Positions 23,432 to 33,904 of a stretch of 64,000 nucleotides of DNA are shown in pieces. Origin of the DNA: Lineus longissimus (Eukaryota > Nemertea > Pilidiophora > Heteronemertea > Lineidae). The translations under genes and the position numbers were made by a program. The notes below the pieces were generated by a model that was not told the DNA's origin, searched no databases, and saw only the letters and a program-made list of their open reading frames with translations. Position 1 is the stretch's first letter, and the number at the start of each line of letters is the position of its first letter. The stretch covers positions 12,323,501 to 12,387,500 of the forward strand of contig NC_088323.1 in NCBI RefSeq assembly GCF_910592395.1, given 5' to 3'.

Positions 23432-26400
23432 ATGGCCAGTAGCAAAGACCAATATCTAGAAGAATTTACGAAGGCTGCAGGAATTTCTATTGAAGATCTT
23501 GACTCTAGAACATGTAAATGAAATGGCCAGGGCCATTGTGCTCACCTCATGTGGAGGAAAGATGGATAAAGAGCATGGTATTGTGTCATGTAGTGTTAGG
23601 TTTGATGTAGGTCCAAGCAATTACAATTTCCCCAAAATGGCCAATTTACAGTACATTCGACCTCTGTGACCTTGAAAAGTAGGTCAAATCAAAGAAGACC
23701 CGGGTGACACATTGAATGGTTGCTAGAATTAGATGTACCTATGATATAAAATTGGTGCCAATCGGGCAAGTCATTACTAGGAATAATGGCACTTTGAAGA
23801 ATTTAGGATTTGGCCCCCTCCCTGGAGGCCGAACGGCAAATCAGATCGCACCAAACTTCGGTACCTGAGATCACCTGACCAAGGGGTACATGTGTACTTA
23901 ATTTGTGATCAATAATCATTGCAGTTAAGAAACGTGCCATAGTTACGGCCTGACGGCGAATTTACGCCATTTGACCTCTGTGACCTTGACAAGAAGGTCA
24001 AATTAAAAACCTGTGTGACATATACTGTATGGTGGTTAGATGTACCCATGATATCAAATTGGTGGCAATCGGGCAAGAAGTTAAGGAATAATCACATTTT
24101 TAAGGTTTTTGGATTTTGCCCCCTGGTGGTCAAGTGGTGAATCATAATGGACCAAACTTCGGTCCCTGAGATCACCTGACTAAGGGGTAAATGTGTACCA
24201 AATTTGGTATCAATAGTCATTGCAGTTTAGAAACGTGCCATCGTTACATCCTAACGGCCAATTTACACCATTTGACCTCTGTGACCTTGAAAAGGAGGTC
24301 AAATCAAAAACCCGGATGATATATGATGCACCTTTGCTAGAAGTACCTACCATATTTTTTTCAAAATTTCCCGACTACTATTAAGGGAGATATTGCATAT
24401 TTTCACTTTTAACGTTTGGCCCCCTGGTGGCCAAACCATGAAACGAATCGGACCGAAACTTGGTCTCCAAGGTGTCATTACATAAGGGTACATGTGTACC
24501 AAGTTTCAACTCAATAGCTCTAACAGTTACGAAACGTGCCCTGCTAACGGACACCGGACGACGACGGACGACGACGACGACGACGACGACGACGGACGAC
24601 GGACGCCACGGTATGGGATAAGCTCACCTCTGCTAAGAGGTGAGCTAAAAATGTGACAAATCCCTCATAAAGAATGGTCTGATTTTGGAACTTTACAATT
24701 ATCTCAACAAATGCAGTGATGCAGTAAAATTTTCTTACATAAAGGACATATATCCACATGAGCTTGACGAAAGTCGCAGAAGTGTTCAGCAGTTGTCTGT
24801 TAAGCTTGGCCGCTTACAAAAACGAAAATCAAAATACCGATCCCAGCGTGATGAACATCAAACTGTTGTTTTCCTGAATGAACTTTTTGATGTACCATTT
24901 TGCTGCAAAAAACATTTGAACTCTCTTATCCCAAGTCAGCCACTTGAGCCATCATTATGTGTTCCTCAACCTCTCATTGGGGTGATCCAAGTCAGCCGTC
25001 TGAGCCGTCACAGCCTCGTTTAATAAAAGATCTTCCATTTGATGATGCTGGTGCTGCATATCCCCAAACTGGTAATCAGCTGCCTATTCGCCCAACCCAG
25101 AATTCTTCTCATAACAGTGATAAAGTGAAGGAGCTGAACACTCTTATACATGATATTGAAGTAAAAGAAAAGATACTTAGTCAGTTGAGGCATCTTGAGG
25201 AAGAAAAGAGAAACACATTGTGGGGACTCAATGAGGAATTGGGGAAAGTTGATGGGGGGTATTTCATGAAGGCTAATGTTGAAAAAAGAGAATATGTATA
25301 CAAACAAACAATTAGTGATTTGAACGCAAAGATTACCAGGCCTGAATTGGACCATGTATTTGAAGACATTGACAAACAGGCTGAAATTAAAGAACTTCAG
25401 AAAAAGACTGATGGTGAAATAATCAAATTATCATCGATGTACCAGACTGAGAAACTTAAGAAAGAAAGAGAACAAAAGAACAAATACTACTACAAACAGA
25501 AGACTGTTAGTTCCTCTTCTTCTGACTCAGATCATCGTGCTGGTATTGTAGGGGCACAGCGAAGGGAAATATTAGCACTTGAGAATGAACTTTGCCTAAG
25601 AGACGAAGATCAAATGGGATGTGTTCAAACAAAAGTTAACGGTGTATTTTCAGTCAGTATGCGAAAGTGTGTGATTGAACTTGGTGCACTAGAAATTGCT
25701 GCAGAAAAAATAGGTCCTGCCATTAAGTCTGTGGGCAAATGTTTGATTAATCATGATTTCAAATCTAGTGATCTACCTGGCAAACAGTGCTCCCTGAACA
25801 TTTTAGACAAAGGTCATTGGCTCATAAAGCGCATGTATGCCGATAAATTGAGTGAAACTGAAAATTTAGGAATAAGAACTGACGGCACATCACGAAACAA
25901 GAACAAAATAATGGACACTTCTTTAACTCTTAGTACTGGCGAACATTTGCCACTCGGATTTAATCTGATAGCCACTGAGACCGCTGAAAGCATTGTGTCC
26001 ACAACGAAAGATCATATGAATGAATTGGCTGATGTATCTAATGAAAACAAAGAGGAATTCGTGACACATCTGTTAGAAAAGTTATCGTACTGCATGAGTG
26101 ATCGAGCAGCAAATGAGAAGTGTGCTAAACGGATGTTGGGTGATTGGAGGCAAGAGATGCTGCAGGCAGCCAAGTCAGATGCGGAGTCTTCAGTGCTTCA
26201 CACCATCCACTGCATGGCACATGCTCTTCTTGGCTTCCACTCCTACTCTATCAAGCAACTAGGTGCGTTTGAGAAGGAACTTGGTCCTCCAGGTAGAGAC
26301 TGTGATGGATTCCTGAAGCGCTGGAGCAGCAAAAATGATGTGGTAGCATCACGGTCCATTCGAATGGCTTCTGAGGTTCTTGGTCCTTGTGGCGATCAAA

Positions 26401-28196
26401 AAAATGGTGTGGCGGACAAATGGCAGGACTTCATGTCTGAAACAAATGCTAAGTCTTTGTTAGGTGCGTACAAAGATAATAGGTTCAATGCACTTTTTGA
26501 AGTTAGTGCACAAGTACACCATCACCGTAAGGACATCATCACATTACTAGAACGACTGAAAATTCAAGGAAACAAAAATCCTAAAATTCTTTCAGTCCTG
26601 CTTGACATGAAGGACATTCGACTGGCCACCATAACGCAAGCTCTTGCCATATGCTATGTCCACATCACTGGACCATACTGGAATCTTGTTGTCAGTGGCA
26701 AGGTGGCTTACTTGGACCTGTACCAACACATACAGTCCATGCATCAAAAACTCGGAGAATTTCTCGTAGACCCTTTAGCATTGATAAAGGACACTGTTAC
26801 AATCTTCCCCAGTTTCCCGCCAAACTGTTCCTCAGCACTCTACAAAAGTGCTTTGGACACTGAAAACGCAGATGTTGAGATTCTGAAGAGAACCATAGAA
26901 TGCATTGATAAGGGTATTACACAGACTCTTGAAGTACAACTAAAGGACTTTCTGGCAGGTGGTATATACGGTTCACAACCAACAGACTCGGAACGCAAGC
27001 GAACAAATAACTCTGGGGTAGACAATTTAGAATGTGAACGGCACTTTGGATACTTGGACGCAAGTCAGAACAGGAGACGTCATTGCACCTTCCATCACCA
27101 TAGCACCATTCTACTTTTAAGTCACAAGGAAAGAAACTTTCTAGGTGGATGGAAGGCCAGTCAGACGATTTGTTTGCGGAGGCTCGAAAATCTGGGAAGA
27201 AACTTCGAAGACACCACCGTAGCAAGGAGAAACATCAACATCAGCTTCGCCAGGATCTTCTGAAAAAGATAAATGAAAAGAAGAAGAAGAAGACTGGTGT
27301 AGCCAAGGCTAAGACAATCCTAAAGAAAGCTAAGCTGGCAGTTGGGAAGAAACAGAAGTCCCAAGCTGAGAAGAAACGAAAGAAACCAAAACGAATCCAA
27401 CCTAAGCCAAGGGAACCAGTTCAGATTACCATGAGCAAATGGTTTGCTGTTGCTTACGAAAACGGATGGTTCCCAGGTAATTATATGTACATGATTGTAG
27501 TAGGGTAACAACTCATTATCACAATCAAAGCGTAATCAGCTGATCAAAAGTATGCACTGTGTAACCTAACTTTCAGTCCAAGTGAAGTTTCCCAAAAAAG
27601 CTAATCGACACCTCATTGTACTATCACTACACATATTGACATGCTGATCTCCGTTATTTGTAGTACATGTATTTTCCAAACTTTTTTCTTTCAGGATTAG
27701 TCACCAAAATTAATGACTTGGAGGTGGAGTTTGAATTCATGCATCCTACAGCCCTTGAGGCACAGTTCCGGCCACCACAGTTTTCAAAGGATATTTCCAC
27801 CGTTAAGAAGATGTATGTATTCCATGGGCCATTGGTCAATCCGGTACCGATAAGCGGTGGCCGTCTCTTCTCCTTGCCTGGCAGCAGGACAGTCGACAAC
27901 AAGTTTTGGACATTATGCTTTTGTGAAGGTAAGCCAAGCAAATATTCTTCTTCAGCTGTTGGAGGTCTGCCATCTTTCTCTTCAGTTTTTTACAACTCCT
28001 CAAGCAGATTAAATCAAATCCATTCACAGTTTAAAATGATTTTCTGAAATATTCTTCATTCATGCATAGAATACATGTAGGACAGTTTCCATTTGATGAA
28101 AATTCTTTAATTTGTTTTTGTCTTTTTTAGGATGTGGCCTGTTTATACCCAACCACAAAGAAGGGTGCCAGATTGACGGACTGGGAGAGGGACAAT
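23432..28196 (+). pseudogene. hAT-like (RNase H-fold) transposase-type gene of unnamed family, broken
   Basis: The first coding exon starts with MASSKDQYLEEF after an acceptor at 23423, is interrupted by a 1.1-kb repeat (23516-24650), resumes at 24651 and runs to a donor at 27477. Further exons are 27695-27928 and from 28131. The protein has a long coiled coil (about 25120-25500), then TDGTSRNKNK (first Asp), MSDRAANEKC (second Asp), HCMAHALLG, and LECERHFGYLDA (candidate catalytic Glu), a pattern like hAT transposases. The C-terminus has a Lys-rich stretch and the WFAVAYENGWFPG block. Two frameshifts (near 24960 and 27165) and the insertion make it non-functional. The last exon's phase is uncertain. 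Confidence 0.68.
23516..24650 (+). repeat. Hairpin-ended GAC repeat (family 1), copy 1
   Basis: Starts AAATGAAATGGCCAGGGCC, ends with the 11-bp-stem hairpin AGCTCACCTCT/AGAGGTGAGCT then AAAA. The 5' subterminal GTGCTCACCTC is inverted relative to the 3' hairpin. Inside are three diverged copies of a roughly 305-bp unit, and a short (GAC)9 tract (24567-24593). This architecture resembles HINE-type non-autonomous Helentrons (pearl, DINE-1). It is flanked by ATGT at 23512-23515 and 24651-24654 and sits in a coding exon. Confidence 0.8.
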
Positions 28197-29110
28197 GAGT
28201 TCAAACAAACAAATCGACAGCAATTTGAATTATTGATTTGGAGATGTTGTGGACATAATATTTGACAACATCATTAGTAGATGTTGAAATACTGACATTT
28301 CTGAATTAGGATTAGCATACTGTATCATATGTGTGTGAATTCATAACATTACTATATGTAGAGATAGCCCATGAAACACGTTTTAAGGTCAGCAATCTTT
28401 ATGGTATTATTCAATTGAGCAGCCTCTGTTCTTGTAATAATGGAGACAATGAGACGAGTATTTTGATATATTACATGCCTATATATAGTTGACGGCATAC
28501 TACAAAATGTTCTAAATGCTTTGAAATTCAAAATGGCGGCCTTGAAATTTAAAATGGCGACCATTACCCAAGATGGCCGACAATTTTGTGGTGACTTCTA
28601 TGCCTTAATACATTTTTATAAATTTATTACCATTCAATTTACAGTTGGGTCTATTTTCGGAATTTTTACCAGCGATGTGTTCAAATTTCCAAGTTGACCA
28701 ATAATGGCGGCCATATTGGATTTCAAGATGGCCGCTGGTATGCACTACCCTAAATTTTAAAACATTCGGTCAACCCTATTGTTTAAATTTGATTGCCTGC
28801 ATGTTAGTATCTTCATGACTCTGACATGTTCAAGTTAAGTTCACGGTTGGCAAAATCCAATATGGCCTCCCGTATCCATGGTAACTACCTGCGGCAATAG
28901 TTTTTGACGGCATGATTTCGTAAAACAAGGTCTTGCCCATCCCTACCAGAAATTTCATTAGAATTTATCTAAAGATAAATAAGTTAGAGCCATTTGTGTG
29001 AAAACCACTTTGTATTATGTAATGTTCTCCCTAATGCCAATAAGCCATTGTATACCTGATGTACATTTTCTATAGCGGATAGTGTAAATACAGCAATACC
29101 ATTTATCTAA
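28197..29110. other. Non-coding interval with AATGGCGGCC-type motifs
   Basis: No coding sequence seen. Between 28525 and 28745 there are several copies of AAATGGCGGCC, AGATGGCCG and similar motifs on one strand, probably decayed repeat sequence. Similar motifs occur near 17112 and 45480. Confidence 0.5.
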
Positions 29111-29379
29111 AGCCTGCACCACACGGTGAAAATTTGCGTGATGCAAGTGACACACGTGCATGTTGCGACAGGCAAATTCTCACTGTGTGGGGTCGTTTTT
29201 TGCTGCGTATCTTCCCTCGCGAGTCGAGACGCAGCCGATCTAGCATGTTTGATATTTTCTCGACACGCGAGGAAGTTAATCACCGTGTGGGGGCTACCTG
29301 CAGCAATGTTGCGCGAGTTCGACGAATCACAACAAGCAGATCGGTCACATGATTTATAGGTCAGTCACATGATACCAAA

Positions 29380-29542
29380 ATGGCAGCTCCCATTGAGTCG
29401 ACAGATGTTTTGGCCGAAGACAAATTAGTTGTTTTGTGGCCAGAATACCCGTCCCTGTACGATGTACGTTCGCCTGACTTTAGAGACAGGGACGAGAGAC
29501 AGCAGGCGATCAAAGAAATCGCCGAAAAGATACAACGGACAG
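29380..29542 (+). pseudogene. MADF/Myb-like first exon of deleted Harbinger
   Basis: The ATG lies at 29380, inside the left inverted repeat. The exon reads LVVLWPEYPSLYDVRS then RQQAIKEIAEKI, the pattern of a MADF domain, and ends at a GTGTGT donor (29543). Later exons are missing because of the internal deletion. Confidence 0.72.
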
Positions 29543-30097
29543 GTGTGTATTTGTCATGTGAACCCATTCTTCTGTCATCATTTGTCTGTACAGTATAATA
29601 CAGTACAGTATACACATGGTACATACCGTAGGCCTATGTATTGTCTCCACTCTGGCCCGGGCTGCAATACGCAGTAATATGACATTTGCTACCTTGCCAC
29701 CGGAAATTAAGATGGAAATGAATAGATGAAGTGGGAACATTAATCAAACTTTAAACGCAAGAGTCGGACCCAGTGTCAGTCACAGATAATGACCACCATC
29801 TAATTGATCAACTTCAGCTAGGCCTTCTCGGCTTTAGACAACCTTGGTTGGACTTAATTGGGCAAATACACCAAAGTAATCCAGTGTCTAATTAGATTGA
29901 GCCGCTGTGATATCCTCCATGGACATCCAACAAGCCCACATATTTTTTATCTTATGATTTCCTCCAAAGGCAGCAAACTGGCATTGGTTTTTTACCGGAA
30001 AGGGGGCCCAATGGACCCCAGGTGACCAACAATGTAACTTTCGTGACGTGCCCTGTTGAGGGATAAAGATGCATCCAGATAACCAAGGAATTTAACC

Positions 30098-30437
30098 TAC
30101 CCGTTGCTAAAAAGCGCAGGGTTACAGCAAGTCTCTGGCCAGGATCGATACTGCGTCGCATTACTGTATCCTGCCTTTGTATCTGCGGCCCCACCATCTC
30201 GAGCAATTCCTGAAATTCCTCGACCCGCACTCTGTGGAACTGGCGATACTTCATGGGGTCCTCCTCCCGCAATTCAGCAATTAGATTTGCATAGGCCCCC
30301 TTATCCTCTCTTCTCTGAATCCATGGCCTTGTCCAAAGACTACGGTCCACGCGGCGCCGCCTCCGCCGCCGCCTCCGACGGAGTAACAGCAGGAGAATAA
30401 GGGCAATTTGGTCTTCTTGGTCCATAATACTTCTCAT
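30098..30437 (-). pseudogene. PIF/Harbinger transposase N-terminal exon, truncated
   Basis: Minus-strand exon with a run of ten arginines (the CG-rich part at 30349-30377), then LWTRPWIQRREDKGAY, DPMKYRQFHRV, LLEMVGPQIQRQD and RLAVTLRFLATG, typical of the N-terminal half of Harbinger transposases. It ends at a GTAGGT donor. The DDE core is absent between here and the left repeat. Confidence 0.88.
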
Positions 30438-30736
30438 AGGATTTGACAGTTCCCGGGCGCTGCCATTTTGGTATCATGTGACTGACCTATAAATCATGTG
30501 ACCGATCTGCTTGTTGTGATTCGTCGAACTCGCGCAACATTGCTGCAGGTAGCCCCCACACGGTGATTAACTTCCTCGCGTGTCGAGAAAATATCAAACA
30601 TGCTAGATCGACTGCGTCTCGACACGCGAGGAAGATACGCAGCAAAAAACGACCCCACACAGTGAGAATTTGCCTGTCGCAACGTGCACGCGTGTCACTT
30701 GCATCACGCAAATTTCACCGTGTGGTGCGGGCTTAA

Positions 30737-31363
30737 AAAGTCGACTTCTGTGCAATCTTCAAACGTACACAGAAACCTAACGGGTGAACCGATTTTCAAA
30801 ATTCAAAAACCATTTTTCATGGTTTTCAAAGTACAATCTGATGAAAACAGGTTTGAATGCATATTGCTTCAATGAAATTTTCATGTGGAGTAGCTACTAG
30901 TAAAGTAAGTCACCAGGAAGTCATCAGGTTTGGTTACAAACAGAGCACTCCTAGTTTAAATCTTGGGTACTTGTGGCAATAAAGTTTATGTCTTCTGTCA
31001 ACATGGCACACTCCTCTCATTAGGTGTCATTAGATCTGCTTCAAGAAAAACATTCCATGGACATATGGTACTTTTTATGTTTGTTTCACAAGCCTTACCA
31101 GTATATAGCAGGCACAAAGTACACCTGTTCTATTGCTATTCATGCCAACTCAGTTGATATATTATGAGTTTGTTTCACTTCATGTTGACAACTGTTGCTT
31201 TGCCATTCATGTATTAATTTCTGCTTGTGGACTAGACAAACTTAAAGTGGAATTGAGCAGGGTGTATCATTATTCTGCATCCTGACTCGTGTATCTCATA
31301 TGATGTCTCATATGTATGAGGTGATACATGTGGAAGATATGTATTTTATGTGATAGTATAGGT
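30737..31363. other. Non-coding spacer
   Basis: No gene, repeat or regulatory motif stands out. Confidence 0.5.
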
Positions 31364-31372
31364 ACATTTTGC

Positions 31373-32367
31373 GGGTAGTTGTAAAACAAGAAACACAGAA
31401 ACGAAACAGAAACACAGAAACGCAGAAACGAAACGCAGAAACGAAAATCAAACGGGTTTTCAAAAAGGTTGGAATCAAGCGGCACGCCGATACTTTCCTT
31501 GCCCAATCCGTTGTTATTGTCGTTTAAAAGTAAAATCTGAGGTTGGTGGGTTGCGGCCAGCCGGAATGCAATAGAGTTGTTGAGGGGATACATGGAGCAA
31601 CTTGGGGGGGGGGGGTGGGGGGGAGGGGGCGGCACGATATGTGAAGTCTTTTGAGGTGGTGGTGTAGTACTTTGGTAGGTTCGATTCGATTCCTACAGCA
31701 TGTTATTTTAAATGAAGGTGCAGTGCAACATCTTGCCTTGTAGTGTTCAATTTACATGAAGTACCAGGATCATCCTACAAATCCCGTCTGATGCAGCACT
31801 AAATGCAAGGTACGGTACCAGTACATGGGTGAATCATTTCGACGTTATGTGAGACGTGAGAGACCAATTTTGGCGACTAGAATAGAGTAAAGTGGGGGGG
31901 GGGGGGCACTAGACTTGGACTTGGAGTAACTCAATCTTGCCTGCCCAGCTGCTGCCTTTAAATAGTCCCTTAAATATATGTTTATGTTAATGAGGTTGCA
32001 GTAGGGAAGTTCAGCCTAGTGTCGTGCACAGGCCATGGAATGTACAAAAGAACAGGACTCGCTATTCGAAGGACTATTTTCTATTTACGCCGTGTAGTAC
32101 ATACATGTAGTGTATTGGCACGATCAAGGCCGGATGCTGCCAATCTGCGCACACGTTGATGAGGCTAAAAGGGGTATTGGGAAATGAGCATTCCTCCTTC
32201 CATTCCGACTGAATACCGGTTTTAGTTACACCCGCGTTCGCGGCCACAACCATGGCAACAAGATGGAGTTTGCAGACCAGAATTCGCCACAAGACTGGTT
32301 TCTGCGTTTCGTTTCTGTGTTTCTGTGTTTCTGTTTCGTTTCTGTGTTTCTTGTTTTACAACTACCC
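31373..32367. mobile_element. Mutator-like miniature element
   Basis: About 69-bp inverted ends with one mismatch, starting GGGTAGTTGTAAAACAAG and rich in GAAAC/ACAGAAAC units. A perfect 9-bp duplication ACATTTTGC flanks it (31364-31372 and 32368-32376). The 9-bp duplication and long inverted ends suggest the Mutator (MULE) superfamily; a hAT or P-type origin would give 8 bp. The interior (995 bp total) has poly-G tracts near 31603-31628 and 31893-31905 and no coding sequence. Confidence 0.82.
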
Positions 32368-32376
32368 ACATTTTGC

Positions 32377-32836
32377 AGAGTGGTCAGTAGCCGAGTAGGC
32401 ACAAGAACAATTTTTGTTTTTTTGGAGCACATACACTTTGCTTTGAGAATGAAGTAAAAGGATGACCAGTAAGTAAAACATTATTATAACTTTATTTCGT
32501 ATTGGAAAATTTGGCAAATAAGTAATTCTATAGTGAAAGTCTGCAACGTAGGCGATATGAATAGGCCTACATTAGCAGTTTGGGGTCAAGTTTGGGAAGG
32601 ACAAGATTATTTTGGCTTGGGGTAAAATGTAAAGTGGACACATTTTTTATTGGTTCACAGCAGCCTTCTAGATTTTTCTGCAATTTTGGTCAAAATAAGG
32701 AACTTGAGCCATGGTCGTGGGCCATAGCCCCCCCCCCCCCCCAATACATGTTGCAGGCCCTACCTTTTCATATTATAATATATTATAAGTTTTCCATTTT
32801 TTACACTAGGCTATCCAATATATACATAATCATCAT
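32377..32836. other. Spacer with a possible exon remnant
   Basis: Just right of the Mutator-like element a short open stretch (TRTIFVFLEHIHFALRMK) is followed by a GTAAGT-like site at about 32470. The element's 9-bp target ends in TTTTGC followed by AG, so it may have landed at an intron-exon border. The rest is non-coding, including a poly-C run near 32730-32742. Confidence 0.3.
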
Positions 32837-32840
32837 TTAA

Positions 32841-33879
32841 CCCTTTCGCTGCCGCTGGTCGACGATCATCGACGGGAAAAAGTTTCCCTTCACTGCCGGC
32901 CGTCGACGATCATCGACAGATCACTATCGCAAGTATCGCCATCTCTCCAAAGACCAATGAACTAAATACCGAATTGGTGGCTGCATGTATGTATTGTACA
33001 CAGCCAATGCTTTATATTTCCGCGAAAATTTTTGTATGTTGCTTCTCAAAGATTTGGAGTAAAGAACATCTGAACTTTGTAAACAAATATGGCAGCAAGA
33101 AGGGTTACATTGTCAGGTGAGCAGGTTTTAGATGCAATTTTTGCGGATAGTGGAAGTGAAATGAGTGAGATTGACGATGATTTTGAACTGCCAGATTCTG
33201 ATAATGAAAGTGTAGACATGGTAGATGACGTACGGCAGTCAGATGATGATTCTGATGGCGGGAACCCACCCCCACCACGTGTTAACCCCTTTGGACCACC
33301 AGTTCCAGATCGTTTGTTGGATAATAGGGGCTACACTGATAGAGATGGATGGAGAAGATTGGGTCAAGGTGATAGGTTTCAAAATGACTTTTGGCCTGAT
33401 TTTCACCCTGCTCATGATACCCCTGGGGTCATACCTGATATGGGTGATGCTCCCCCCTTTGAGTACTTTTCAAAATTTTTTCCAACTGGAATTTATCGAG
33501 TTATGGCTGAAGAAACCAATAGATATGCCCTTGAATTGATGAAGTAGTGACTCTGGCAAGTTCAAAGCATTGTGTAAAGTCATATTCTGTAAAAAAACCT
33601 GGGATTTAATGTGACAACAGTCATTTCTTCAGAAAATCTCGTATCTCGTTAGTAATTAGCTAATTAGCATATTCATAATTAGTCCAAAAAATTTTTTTTC
33701 ACTTTATAATGAAACTTTAGTATCACCTCAACAAACTTTTACTTTACACCAACTTCCTATCTCTGATAGTTTATGAGCTAGAAAGGCCCAAAATTTACTA
33801 CCTGTTTTTACTGTAAACCCCCAAAACATGCCCGGCAGTGTAGGGATTTTGGGCAAAAACGAGCCCGGCAGCGAAAGGG
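32841..33879 (+). mobile_element. Deleted piggyBac element
   Basis: TTAA duplications at 32837-32840 and 33880-33883 and inverted ends CCCTTTCGCTGCCG are diagnostic of piggyBac. Two copies of the palindrome-like GTCGACGATCATCGAC lie in the left end (about 32858 and 32906). Only the transposase N-terminus remains. Confidence 0.95.
33089..33547 (+). pseudogene. piggyBac transposase N-terminal fragment
   Basis: This 152-residue frame begins MAARRVTLSG, has an acidic region and reaches the conserved entry to the piggyBac domain (PFEYFSKFFPTGIYRVMAEE then TNRYA) before a stop. A normal transposase is over 500 residues, and the three catalytic aspartates are absent, so it cannot transpose. The open frame is a deletion relic rather than a frameshifted gene. 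Confidence 0.9.
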
Positions 33880-33904
33880 TTAAAAATCCATTCTTCTAAT
33901 GTTG

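Larger units (their letters stand above)
29111..30733. mobile_element. Deleted PIF/Harbinger with long inverted ends
   Basis: The inverted ends are 29111-29386 and 30460-30733, about 275 bp and nearly identical. They start AGCCTGCACCACACGG on the left and the inverted counterpart on the right. TAA duplications (29108-29110 and 30734-30736) fit the Harbinger TWA preference. Only the first parts of a MADF gene and a transposase remain, pointing toward each other. Confidence 0.9.
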
